Shown: one piece after another, positions 19,388-29,741 of the stretch
How positions within the stretch are numbered: the first letter of the stretch is position 1
Layout: the number at the start of each line of letters is the position of its first letter
NCBI RefSeq assembly: GCF_000003815.2
Contig: NC_049996.1
Location: forward strand, 8,497,794-8,534,371
Reading direction: 5' to 3'
DNA: 36,578 nt
Source of the DNA: Branchiostoma floridae
Lineage: Eukaryota > Chordata > Leptocardii > Amphioxiformes > Branchiostomatidae
Notes under the pieces: model-generated
What the model was told of the DNA's origin: nothing
What the model saw: only the letters and a program-made list of their open reading frames with translations
The model's database searches: none
Position numbers and translations under genes: made by a program

Positions 19388-20328
19388 AGGCCATGTTGAT
19401 TTGATTATATGGATGACATCCCCGCTCGCACCAATTTTCAGCCGTTTCCAAAAAAAAAAAGGTTTCCACCACACAATAAATTGTACAAAGCAGCTGTAAA
19501 ATGAGCACAAATATTCCGTAGATTGAAAAAAAAAAGTATCAGAAAACAGATAATTAATCATAGTCTAATGCCATAGAATGCCAAAATAAATCTAAACTCA
19601 AAGAATAAGATGTGAAAGGACAGAAAGAAAAAAATCTTCTGTTGGTAGGGGGAGGTACCAGTACAGAAATTCAGGCCCCGTTCAGGTCCAGAGGAAACTT
19701 GAGAACTGGCAATACTCAAAACAATGGTAATTGGTCAGTTTTGCTACAAAGGAATCTATTTGGTGGACTATTGGATTCCCACTAGCATTTAAAAATCCCA
19801 TCTGCAAGTAATAAGGGTTAACTGTCTTTGTACCTTTGACTGTAGAAACTTGGTACAATTGACTATAAACTCTACTTGACTTCCTCTTGTTGTCTTCTTG
19901 GCCCCCGGTAAGACCCCAAATGCCTGCCAACATAGTGTGTCCATTTTGTAATTGGCGAAACCTGTTCCTCTGATTTTTTTTCCAGGTCTGTTTTTTTCGG
20001 ATTGGTCCAAGAAGAAAACAAATTGTCTTGCACCCGTATAATTAGCCTGTGTTTACACAATCTCTCGCTGGCTGGGGTGGCAATACTATAGGGCCGGCCG
20101 CTAGGAGCGCGATTTTAGTCAGGCTACCGTATAATGTACTGGTCCCTACACCTAACTGTTGGTATACCATACTATGTGTGTTTAGTCCTATGTTCAACAT
20201 TCCTGGCCACTTTGATTTCATACTGGAGGCAACTTTTTTTTTGGGGCCAAACTTTTTTTATTCGCTCGCTCGCATCAATTTTGGAGTTCCCAGAGGATGT
20301 CATCCATATAATCAAATCAACATGGCCT
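19388..20328. mobile_element. Large TIR element, copy 1 (~940 bp)
   Basis: The left end AGGCCATGTTGATTTGATTA, then TATGGATGACATCC, is inverted at the right end (GGATGTCATCCATATAATCA to CATGGCCT). Subterminal GCTCGCACCAATTTTCAG pairs with TCGCATCAATTTTGGAG. The interior includes decayed copies of the segment seen at 13975-14420. I find no transposase, so it is non-autonomous. A second copy with the same left end is at 23035-25296. Confidence 0.8.
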
Positions 20329-21370
20329 AAGTGCGGAAACAACAAGTAACATCTTGATGCTAAAATAAATGACGTGGTGTAAAACTAAGTCTACATTCAT
20401 TTCATTTTTTCAGTGAAGTAATGTTACAAATGAATATGTTGCCTTTGTCAATGCCCCAAACTTAATTGCTTTCTTCTGATTATTTTCATCCAGAGGGTCT
20501 GAGTGACCTGTGACCTGTCCGGAGCTGGAATGCAGAGGAGACTGAGGAGTGTTGCTGATGGAGCAGAAAAGCTTCCACAGGTAAGCTTATCTGTTTATGT
20601 ACCATCAACGTTCTTATTCTGCCTTTCTTGTGAAGTACTTAGTATCATCTCATCTCAGACACAAAACGTATGAACAGAAGTGTATAGGATGAAAGGAGAC
20701 ATGTGTCTAGATTTGTTTCATGTTTTTAATCAATAAAAATCAATTTAGATTTGACACAGTGCTTTGATCTGTCTATGTGCAAAACTGATGATTGTTTTTC
20801 TTGTGTTTCCAGAGGGTAAGCTGTGATGCGAGACTGGCACTTGAATGAAGTGTTCCTTGGAGACAATAAGGGAGCGGAATAGTTTCCAAAAGTAAGCTTC
20901 TCTGCCTCTCTTGAATTACATTGTGATAGCCTTTCTGTTGTTTTAACTTAGTCTGTATTGTTACAAAGCAGAATTTTACTCGAGAAAGAAAAAATGTGGA
21001 ACATTATGAATACGGCTTGACTTCGCAGACCTTAGATTTTACCAAGGTGATAGTATCAATACACTAACTTCTGTTTCTATGTCTTCGAGGCCTGGAAGGA
21101 GGAGGATTGGAGGAAACAGACTTTGATGAGCAGAGCTGTGTAAGAAGATGCACAAGTTGTGAGTATGGTCTCTTTGTTAACACAAGACAACACTTTCATA
21201 CACACACTTCACATACGCTGTACATCACACTTTGACCACATGACACACCCAGTTCATTTTAACGCTTTAGCCTCCATACACTTGAGTTCACTGAAACAGT
21301 ACCGCACACTCATTCCATTTCAGACCATAGTTACACACAACATCAGTCTTCACTGAATCCTCAAACACAT

Positions 21371-21748
21371 AATTTTACACAGTACATCACACCTTCATGC
21401 AGTCACTTTTTTCATAATTAGGACCTCTACACTTAACTTTTCACATACATTGCAATAGCTTCCCCAAACACTTAGAATAATTTTGACACAGAATTTTACA
21501 CAGTACGTCACACCTTCATGCAGTCACTTTTTTCACAATTAGGACCTCTACACTTAACTTTTCACATACATTGCAATAGCTTCCCCAAACACTTAGAATA
21601 ATTTTGACACAGAATTTTACACAGTACGTCACACCTTCATGCAGTCAATTTATCATACTTAAAACCTCTACACTTGAATTTTCACATTGACTCGTACACC
21701 AGACCACTACATCGTAATTAGTTGTCCAAACACTTAGAATAATTTTAC
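21371..21748 (+). repeat. 121-bp tandem repeat, three copies
   Basis: Units start at 21371, 21492 and 21613, each beginning AATTTTACACAGTAC and carrying CACACCTTCATGCAGTCA, GACCTCTACACTT and CCAAACACTTAGAATAATTT. The first two are nearly identical, so the duplication is recent. The third is diverged and longer. The plus strand here, and back to about 21180, is very poor in G. Confidence 0.9.
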
Positions 21749-21769
21749 TCCTGTCAGCAATGCATACAG

Positions 21770-22163
21770 TGTGCTCCCCAGGGGAGGTCTTTGCTAAGCT
21801 GAAGACCCGGTGCTTCGAAACACCAGCATGCCTTGGCAATGACTGATCAGGTAAACAAAAATACCAAAAAAAAACACTTATAAAATGAAATAAACAAATT
21901 AACTTACATACAAGATGAATATATACACACAAACCAACCACCCCCTTACTATTTTAAGAACGTGTATATTATGCGCACTATCTCCCAGGAATACTGACAT
22001 CAAGCAACCAAACCTAGCGTCGAAGCCTGGAGAAGAAAACCTCTGGGCCAGGGTAAAAAAATCCACAAAGCCCCACTCTGTTAGCGTAGTAGGCCTGATG
22101 ACAAACAAGCAAGTCATTTGTCAACAGGACTCCTTCGCGGAATCAGAGCAATGTGTAAGTTAG
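21770..22163 (+). other. Exon-like segment and weak open frame
   Basis: GTGCTCCCCAG then about 70 bp ending GACTGATCAG with donor GTAAAC (about 21845) could be another exon of the transcript at 18688-21158. It contains GGTGCTTCGAAACACC, a near-palindrome. A frame of 82 codons (21915-22163) has no recognisable motif. Both are weak. Confidence 0.2.
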
Positions 22164-22169
22164 AACCCT

Positions 22170-23030
22170 GGGACAGAAGTTCCTCCTCCAGGCTAAGCCC
22201 AGGAAGTAGAAATTGAACATACAGAAAGAGAGGAATTTTGTTTTGTCATGAAAACTAAAACTTTGTTATGATCACTGTTAACATAGTACTTGCAGCACTT
22301 CAAACCTCCGACTCCAAAAGCCTAATCTCAAGTTCATCAAATAAAGTCTGTCAGCGTAACACATCGCTGTCAAACTCTACTAGATCAACATGAGAAGAGC
22401 CCTACATTTTGCAACAGGAGGTTGGTAATGCTATTAGTACATAAACAGTGATAACAAAGTCTGAGATCTACATGACTTACAGGAATCAGCCAAACAAAAC
22501 TAAACCTATCATTTCCTCAGATTATTCTCTCAAAAGCTCTACCCAAGATTTAAATTGACATCAGATCTCTAATTAACTTTATATATTAACTCTGTCCACC
22601 TTGCACTACAACTGCCTACATTACTACATTTGTGTTAACAAGGACCTACACTATATGTTTGCAAACTACTTTTACATGTATCTACCTAAACTATTTGTTA
22701 TGGTTGCTTTGAAAATATTGACTCAGTATAATATGTGTCCACTGCACCTGTCTGGCTAGTTTACTGTTTAGTTCTAGTACCTATCTCAAGAACTTAACTA
22801 CATTTGAAATGGAAAGTGAATGATGAGTATATAATCCTTGTAAAATGAATAGATGCATTTTGTTTGGCTGATTCCTGAACCCAATTTCTCTCTACAGAAA
22901 GAAAGCACAACATTGTCTTTTCCATTTCCTGTACAGCAATGGGACATATTTCCAACAATCATCATGTAATCAAAATATTTTCCCTCAGATCGACTTCATC
23001 ACTGATAAGACGGAAATTGACTAAGCAACA
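22170..23030. other. No recognisable gene
   Basis: AT-rich sequence with no supported feature. Confidence 0.4.
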
Positions 23031-23109
23031 CACTTAGGCCATGTTGATTTGATTATATGGATAAACCCCAAAACTGATGCGAATAAAATAAAAAAAAATT
23101 GGCAAAAAA

Positions 23110-24420
23110 AGAGTTTCCTTCATTATGAAATTTGAGTGGTCAGGAACTTGTAGCAAATGATTAAACTCACATTTTAACAAGAGTTCGTAGACCTCAGGCC
23201 TGCATGAAATGTATTGGGTTTCTGTAGACCTATTGTGTATTTTTGCCTTTTTGTCTGTGGTACGTGGTTGGAAAAATGAGCTTTTTACTGTGTTGGTTGT
23301 GCACCATGCAAAAGTCTGACTCTGAAATTCCATTTTCTGAATTTGTAAGTTTGGACAGGGATGAACATTACTTATTTTGGATTCCTTAAGTATGTAACCA
23401 ACCACAGTACTTTGAAGTTGTTGAGACGCTACCTTTTTTTGTCTCAGATGGCCCATGCACATGTAGTTACTCTGTCACATGATATACTAATATCTTCCTA
23501 TTTCAATGTACTGACCTAATGGATACTTTTATCTGTAGTCCCATAGACATTAGACACCATGAACTATTTCGAATCTTTGATTCGACAAACAGTTAGTCCC
23601 CAGGGTGGTATGATATTTTCATTCAATCCATCCAACCCAAACCTAAATCTCCTGTAGTATCTAAGCCAAATTTAACAGCATAATTTACTATGAAAAATGT
23701 CCTTGTCAATCCCATTTATAGATGGCAAGCTGCTGGCAATGGAAGCTTTGAAAAGTTCAGAAGCTGTTGTAGTCAAAGCAAACACCCAGCAAACATCCCC
23801 ACAAACCAATGAGCAGTTGCTTAGAAGGGGAATTTCATCATATATTTGCCGCGACAAAATGCAACAAACGATACTGAATTTAAAACAGAACAAAGCTAAG
23901 CCTCCACCACTTAACCCTGCCTGTACCATAGATTAAGCAGGCCCAAAAACCAAGCGAATATGACTAGCCCAAAACAACAAATTACCTGTATACAGTATGG
24001 AAATGGCATTACCAAAGAAACAAAAAGAAACACAGGACAAATCATACACATACCTTTCTCTTATGCCCACACTCTATACAGTTCTCCTCCACATTAGAAA
24101 ATTGCATCTTCTTCTGTTTAAGTTCAAGTTCAACCATGATTGCCAACAGGGTAAAGGAACTTGTACCGGAACTTAAAACTCAGTACTATACAGCTCTAGA
24201 AACACCACAAAGAGTAATAAGCAAACTCCAATTATACCTGACCAACAGATATATAATCTGGCACACTCCCGTCATCTGGCAAACTGTCAGTGCCACTAAG
24301 TAACCTGATACATTGAAGGTGGCCCAGGCCAGATGATGGTTCTACACCCAACCATAATCTGTTTTTAAAACCAAGCAGATATTGGGAGGATGCCCCAACC
24401 ACACTAAAACAGGGTCAACC
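23110..24420. other. Interior of element copy 2, no gene
   Basis: Several frames of 60-140 codons occur, none with a recognisable domain. Confidence 0.4.
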
Positions 24421-24429
24421 TATACAGTA

Positions 24430-25015
24430 TCAAGTTCAAGCACTAGGAGGCCCAAAATCAAACCTGACCACCAGGACACCACAAACAACTCACGTACCAA
24501 ATGGCAACACAATGGCACCTTGCGTTCCGGAGATACAGCGCACGCCCCGTGCCCGCACAAAAGGTAACCTAAAATGTCAAGTTCAAGCACCAAGGGCGCC
24601 AAAATCAAAATTGAGCATTATTCAGCCACCGCCGACACATGTGCCAAATATCATCGCGCCAGCACCAGCCGTTCAGAAGATATAACTCCGGAAACACCCC
24701 TCCCGGACACAAAATTCGACCTGCCGGGTCAAGTTCAAACGCGACAAGGCCCAAAGTCAATCCTAGGCAACAGGCAACAACCCCCCACCCATGCACCAAA
24801 AATCGTCGCAATCGCGCGTATCGTTCCGGACACACAGCGCCAAAAGTGCCCCAAAAACACCAAAAATGCCACCTTCAATGTCAAGGTCAAGCGCCAGGAG
24901 GCCCAAAATCACACCTGAGTGTCAGGCTACCACCCCCAACCCACGTACCAAAAATCGTCGTGCTCGCACCATCCGTTCACGAGATACAGCGCCCTACATC
25001 CCCGGCTACCGAAAA
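24430..25015 (-). repeat. ~150-bp tandem array, four units
   Basis: Units start with TCAAGTTCAAGC-like sequence at 24430, 24577, 24729 and 24881 (spacings 147, 152, 152). Each keeps GGCCCAAAATC, CACGTACCAAAAATCGTCG-like and CCGTTC.GAGATACAGCGCC cores. C is strongly favoured over G on the plus strand. Divergence between units is high outside the cores. Overlapping open frames of 60-140 codons on both strands follow from the low stop content and are not convincing genes. Confidence 0.8.
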
Positions 25016-25299
25016 GTTTCCACCAGCATCAAAACCATACCTGCATACATGCAGGTAATTACCACATAATAGTCATTTTTGTTCTTTAACATTTCTTCTT
25101 TGGCGTTTGAAATGACTTTCTTGGACTTCTATGACATTAGTATCTGTTTTCCGACATTTAATTTGCAGTCTCTGGCATACATTTGCTCATTTTACAGCTT
25201 TGTATGATTTACACTATGGTTGAAAACTTTTTGTTTGGAAATGGCCGAAAATTGATGTGCGTGGATGTCATTCATATTATAATCAAATCAACATGAAGA

Positions 25300-26050
25300 A
25301 AACCTTTGTAATGTCTTCTTTGGCCAAACCTGCAAGCACTTTGGCCTACAAGACAAAATATACTATTTCATAATAATGAACTTCCTTCAGGATAACTTTG
25401 ATAAAAAAAATCTTACACAAATCTAAGGAAATAAAAAGGATGATTGAAATCATAATTTAATTTCTGTTCTGGAATTATAATGCTATATGATATATATCTG
25501 TAGTAACTATACTTTGCATTATTTACTTTTGTTACGGTACTAATCTAAGGTATGTCTATATGCTTTTTGCGAATTCAAGATTAAAAAGACATTGCATTTA
25601 AAAAATAAAATCCTATATCCCAATCAAGTGTGTTTGTTTTGGATGAATAGTTTTGTACTTTTAATCAATGCAAGAGCAACTAATATTCAGGATCTTTTAC
25701 TACTCTACACTACATGTATGGTAACTTTGTGTCTTTGCATTTTGTCTTGTAATATCGTGCCAAACTGTTATTTGAAACAAAGTGATGAATAATAGTTTGC
25801 AAGAATTATTTGGACAAAAAACTGCTGTAAATGTCAAGCGTCAATGCCTAAAATTCATTAACGAAGTTCATAACAAAACCACCTTGCTGCGTTTCATCTA
25901 ATTTTTCGAATTTGTCTAATACACAACGATTGCATTACACTTTTCATCCTGGAACATTTTGTTGCTTTGAATGTTTTACATTTCTTTTCAATATACATTT
26001 TAATTCATTTTCTCCACACAAAAGACAATTTCCTTTGAGAAACGGCTTTA
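25300..26050. other. No recognisable gene
   Basis: AT-rich stretch without a supported frame. Confidence 0.4.
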
Positions 26051-26053
26051 AAA

Positions 26054-26308
26054 ATGCTGGTGGTGAATCATAATAAAAAGGATATCAGGGAAAACAGTTT
26101 GAATGCAAATGATTTTGAAAATATACCCATCGCCATACAGAATGAAACAACAGACAATACTACAAGTGCTCTCCTTCAAAAGGAAAATGTACCGTGTTCT
26201 CCACCATATCTGCAATCACTTAGTGTTAGTCACAACCTTAAACTTGATGTTAGTACAAGAAATGTAGACTCAGAAATGACAACAAACAGCAGGGAGGGCC
26301 AGTTTTGA
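26054..26308 (+). CDS. Hypothetical polar ORF, 84 residues
   Basis: An ATG-initiated frame closed by TGA, preceded by an in-frame TGA 15 bp upstream. The product is rich in Asn, Ser, Thr and Asp with no Trp, no membrane segment and no motif I recognise. It lies just before the LINE remnant. It could be a gene fragment, a disordered exon or chance; codon use is AT-biased like the surroundings. Confidence 0.15.
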   Translation: MLVVNHNKKDIRENSLNANDFENIPIAIQNETTDNTTSALLQKENVPCSPPYLQSLSVSHNLKLDVSTRNVDSEMTTNSREGQF

Positions 26309-26486
26309 TAATGATGTTTTGCGCTTAACATGTTCCAAATTTCTGAGGATTGCAGACATGCCCTTTCCCTTTTTTTATTGTCATTTCTTAGGGACCTGCA
26401 TGGGTGTTCTAATCGCGCTGCGCTTAAATCCTGAACGCAGCAGCCACGCTTTATCTATGCCAACTCAGTGCTTTACCCATAATACA

Positions 26487-27112
26487 CGGATTACGTCAAC
26501 TGTTGGTTCTCTGGAGTCCATCTGGAAGGACAGAGCCCTAAGGAAGTCCACCAAGCTGAGGGTACTGAAGGCCCTGGTCTGGCCTGTAGCGACCTATGGC
26601 TGTGAAGCATGGACACTCCATGCCAAAGACACTCAGAAGATCCAAGCCTTCGAAATGAAGTGTCACAGGAAACTGCTCAGGGTCAGCTGGACAGAACTCT
26701 GTACCAACAACTCAGTTCTGGCGGAGCTGGGAGTAGAACAATCACTTCTAAGCCTCAGTGGTTAAAGGAGGAAGCTCCACTACTTTGGCCACATCAGAAC
26801 ATCTCGACCCACATCCTGCATGGGAAGATCAATGGCACCAGCAGAAGGAGTAGCCTGAGTACCATCCGTGGTGACCGCTGGCTCACTACTTTCGCTTTAC
26901 TCCGTGGTTAGTGAGCCAGCGGTCACTACGGAGGATGGTACTCAGGCTACAGAAGGAGGCCACCCAGGAGATGGGGAGATGACATCAAGGGACTGGACAG
27001 GCAGTCCTCTTGCTGTCTGCATACAGAAGGCTAAGAACAGGGATGGATGGAGGAGACTTGTGATAGAGGCAACCATGGTCCCTGAACCTCCTGATGAGGA
27101 TGGGACTAGGTG
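26487..27112 (+). pseudogene. LINE reverse-transcriptase C-terminal remnant, split by a MITE
   Basis: The frame through 26765 encodes a typical post-RT region of a non-LTR retrotransposon: LKALVWPVATYGCEAWTL (the tyrosine-glycine-cysteine-glutamate signature), then KIQAFEMKCHRKLLRVSW. After a frameshift near 26760 the +1-shifted frame continues with RRKLHYFGHIRTSRPTSC. Then a 99-bp hairpin element interrupts it, after which SRDWTGSPL and NRDGWRRLVIEATMVP complete the family's usual ending, with TGA at 27110-27112. A short GGTGA repeat follows. Known family: RTE/CR1-type LINE ORF2 C-terminus. The polymerase and endonuclease domains are missing, so it is a dead, 5'-truncated copy. Confidence 0.85.
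26842..26958. mobile_element. Hairpin MITE H1 with 9-bp target duplication
   Basis: The element (26851-26949, 99 bp) starts TAGCCTGAGTACCATCC and ends GGATGGTACTCAGGCTA; the rest of the arms (GTGACCGCTGGCTCAC, GTGAGCCAGCGGTCAC) pair too. It is flanked by perfect direct repeats CAGAAGGAG (26842-26850 and 26950-26958). Nine-bp duplications are typical of Mutator-like transposons. Element plus one duplication is 108 bp, a multiple of three, but the element brings a stop codon. Confidence 0.92.
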
Positions 27113-27228
27113 AGGTGAGGTGAACTGTTAAATTATAGCAGCCCGGCTTCACATTACGCAAAAGCAAAACAGCTGATTACGCCTTGCAGCATGCAGATCC
27201 CAAAGTCTAAAAGTAAAACCCAACTCAC

Positions 27229-27469
27229 AGTCAGGTCCGATGTTCTCTTCTCTGTAGACAGCTGACAGATCCTCCTGGAATACAGGCAGGTGCACAGGAT
27301 TGCTGGCAGATAGCACAGGAACATGGACAGGTCCTCCTGGAATTGACAGGCACACAGGAACACAGACAGGTCCTCATAGAATATGGACAGGCACACAGGA
27401 TAGCTGACAGGTCCAACAGCACACAGGAACATGGACAGGTATACGGTATCAGCTTTCACTCTCCATAAC
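27229..27469 (-). other. Exon-like segment made of a minisatellite (minus strand)
   Basis: On the minus strand a good acceptor (CTTTTCTTTTATCCCCTAG) at 27470 and a strong donor (CTGACT then GTGAGT) at 27228 bound a 241-bp block open in one frame. The block is an imperfect repeat of CCTGTC.ATGTTCCTGTG and TCCAGGAGGA units, giving Cys/Leu-rich peptide such as EDLSMFLCYLPAILC. Coding is possible but the repeat nature argues for caution. It would belong with the promoter at 29170. Confidence 0.35.
27260..27440 (+). repeat. Imperfect minisatellite
   Basis: GACAGGTCCTCCTGGAAT, GGCACACAGGA and AGCACAGGAACATGGACAGG recur; CCTCCTGG lies at 27271 and 27333, and GCACAGGAACATGGACAGG-like sequence at 27313 and 27422. 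Confidence 0.7.
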
Positions 27470-27479
27470 CTAGGGGATA

Positions 27480-28380
27480 AAAGAAAAGCTGGTTAAAAAA
27501 AATCACTTGCCAAATTTACATACATGGATGACACCGCATTCACAAAACATTTTTCATCAGTCCAGATACATTTCAAATATTCACAACATTTGTTAAAGTT
27601 TTAAAACCTACTTTGGGGGAAAGAAAACATGAGGCAAAAGAAGAGCACAGTCAAAGGTGTACATAGAATATCATTACCAAACAACAATCACATAAAATAT
27701 ATCTCAAGTAAGACATACACATCAAGACAATCCAATTGACATATCAACATACTTAAATGTTCACAGAATATGTTTAAAATACAACTAAAAAAATTAGCTA
27801 CAAACACAGCAATAAAACTAATGCTGTGTCTGAAGATGGGTTGAAATACAAGTCATAAAGTTTGAACAGTTAAGAACAACAAATGGACATGCATTCAAAA
27901 TACATTGCATCAGTTCAAAGTCAAGCACAGCTCAATAACAGTCATATTAACAGAACATGAAGGGACATAAAATATGTAAACATGCTGTCTAGGATACTAG
28001 TTAAATATTCTGTAAAACCAAGGACGTCATATAACGTCCTTGGTAAAACTAAAAGGGAAACTGAAATGTAAAATGTCATGATACCAAAGAACAAATTAAG
28101 ACTTAAAGAACAGTTGACATAAAACCAAGTGATGCTTTACTCAGCAGTGCAGCCACTCCTCAAACATTTGGTCAAACATTGAACTGTTTGATGTTGAGGG
28201 GGTCAAGAGTGGTGAAGAGCAGATCACAGATGTACAGTCATGTCACATCATCAAAAATGTGCAATAATGAACAGTCATTCTGAAACCCATTTTCTCTCTA
28301 AATGGGCAAGACCTTTCTAATTCTATGAACTGACTGTAGAGAAATGTTAAGAGTGCACCTGTAACAGCTGAACATATTAG
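27480..28380. other. No clear gene; G-poor strand
   Basis: A-rich and G-poor on the plus strand. A perfect hairpin is present at 28017-28044. No supported frame. Confidence 0.4.
28017..28044. repeat. Perfect mini-hairpin ACCAAGGACGT...ACGTCCTTGGT
   Basis: Two 11-bp arms pair exactly around CATATA. The tip CCAAGGA/TCCTTGG links it to the small hairpins at 7915, 11826 and 32631. In shape it resembles a terminator, but in this eukaryotic context that is not meaningful. Confidence 0.7.
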
Positions 28381-28389
28381 TAGTAAATT

Positions 28390-28570
28390 CAAACGATGTA
28401 CTTCTGCTGTGAGACCTGCGGAAAGCCCTGCAGAAGTCTGGCTGGCCTTGTTCTTCCTGAACGGTGAACAGAGCGTCCGTCAGGACAAAAAGGACTGTGA
28501 TGAGTAGTAGATTCTACACACAAGCGCACAAGCAGACATACTTTTCAGTAATTTTCATCAACTTACCATG
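28390..28570 (-). other. Possible minus-strand exon region
   Basis: A consensus donor (ATG then GTAAGTTG) is present near 28567 on the minus strand. A second open block (GTTCAG, then GAAGAACAAGGCCAGCCAGA) follows at about 28400-28470. The evidence is only splice-like motifs. Confidence 0.2.
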
Positions 28571-29164
28571 AACCGTGATCTTTGTTAGTGAGACAAAAGA
28601 AGTCTGATTTAGTCAGTGAACATCATCATATCAACATTTCTTCTCAGGTATCAGTGATATCACATCAGTATCTGTATCTATATAGCCTCTTCGACATAAC
28701 ACACCAGCTTCACAGTCAAAACATGTAGTCAGTGAACATACAATCATATCACCATAACGTTACATAAAAATGAAAAGTTTTCTTAATTATAGCGTTGGAA
28801 AACATACAAAAAGGTGTAAATTCGGTAAATTCCAAAATATCACTTAACGACAAGATAATCGCTACTAAAAGAATCACTACATTGATAAAAAACATCAAGA
28901 TTCAATGGATACAATAACATGAAATAACATGTAAATTTAGTCATGAAAAACAACACACGTGACACAGCGCGCTGTTGTAAAGGTGCCAACACGATAAAGA
29001 AAATATCGCTCGTTTTGCCCTGAATATACCTCACACTTCCATAAAATCTGCCCCAAACGACCAGAAGAGTGCGAAGAACAAACGTAGGTACCTCCAACTA
29101 TCCGAAACTGACGCAAGACGTCTTCCAAGGACTTTTTTCACGAAACTTTTCTCTCTTTTCTACG

Positions 29165-29200
29165 AAATGTCGCCATCTTGGATTTGTATCTCGCGCCGGA
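29165..29200 (-). promoter_or_regulatory. YY1-type promoter / start region (minus strand)
   Basis: On the minus strand TCCAAGATGGCGACATTT (centred 29175) is a near-ideal YY1 element of the sort found at animal start sites. CpG-containing TCCGGCGCGAG lies just upstream. The embedded ATG opens a frame of only 12 codons. A donor-like GGAG then GTACCT falls at about 29091. It would feed a minus-strand transcript toward 27.2 kb. Confidence 0.4.
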
Positions 29201-29279
29201 AGAAGCATTGCACCCTGGGTGCACCTGTTACTCTACTCACCTGTTGTATTTAGTCTTATACAATTCTTTGCGCTCTGAA

Positions 29280-29741
29280 AAAGATTGTTTAGATTTTAGA
29301 ATGACTCATTAGGTCGCATTCACCCACTCCGTATGTTAAAAAAAAGTTAACTGAACTGTTTTAACATTACAAAACTATGTCAAAGGCAGGTTATCTATTT
29401 CACTTTAAGTTTTACTCTATTCATTGAAATGCGTTTCAAATATCTAAAGGTATTTTTCGAAAAACATTTTCATAAACAAGTCGGTACTTTCAACGCCAAT
29501 GACACTTGGATGACAGTAAATCGGTTATGTCACGATGATTGACATACGAAAAATACTAGTTAAGGTGTCTGCAGTTCCAATCTGCCCGCTAGACGGTGTA
29601 ATGTTCCGCTCACCAATGCCAACATTCCTCCTCCACCAGATCCCTTTGGGTGCTGAAAGTAACTGGCCTACCAGCTACAGATCAGGAATATTGCATATAC
29701 GAGAGACCTCCTAACCACTGTGGGATGTAAGCCGGAAGAGA
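29280..29741. other. No recognisable gene
   Basis: No feature supported before the gap. Confidence 0.4.

Larger units (their letters stand above)
18688..21158 (+). ncRNA. Putative multi-exon non-coding transcript built of duplicated exon modules
   Basis: Seven exon-like blocks have an upstream pyrimidine tract plus AG and a downstream GT donor: 18688-18796, 18883-18957, 19047-19127, 19217-19327, 20494-20580, 20813-20891 and 21090-21158. The first to third share TCAGGTGAGAAAAA or TCAGGTAAGAAAAG donors. The introns before the second to fourth share TTGAGACAAGTGTGTAACTT and end TATAGTTAG or CATAGTTAG. The fourth to sixth share ATTTCCACAGGTAAACTT-like donors. At least the second, third and fifth blocks have stops in all three frames, so a protein is unlikely. 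A mobile element (19388-20328) sits in one intron. The alternative is a plain tandem repeat that mimics splice sites. Confidence 0.4.
23035..25296. mobile_element. Large TIR element, copy 2 (~2.26 kb)
   Basis: The left end TTAGGCCATGTTGATTTGAT, then TATATGGAT, pairs with ATTATAATCAAATCAACATG near 25296. Subterminal AAACTGATGCGAATAAA and CCGAAAATTGATGTGCGTGG are again inverted relatives. Between about 25090 and 25250 lie, inverted, the blocks seen at 13975-14420. Copy 2 has a tandem array (24430-25015) that copy 1 lacks. I find no transposase. Confidence 0.65.

Noticed and set aside
24382-25069. Several overlapping frames of 60-139 codons
   Set aside because: They occur on both strands within the ~150-bp tandem array, which has few stops by composition; no domain is recognisable and units are not in a constant frame.
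28017-28044. Rho-independent terminator
   Set aside because: The perfect stem has no T run after it and the window is eukaryotic.
28396-28467. Cys-rich mini-frame on the plus strand (MYFCCETCGKPC)
   Set aside because: Only 23 codons, no conserved spacing, and the opposite strand offers a similar open stretch; too short to support a zinc-binding peptide.
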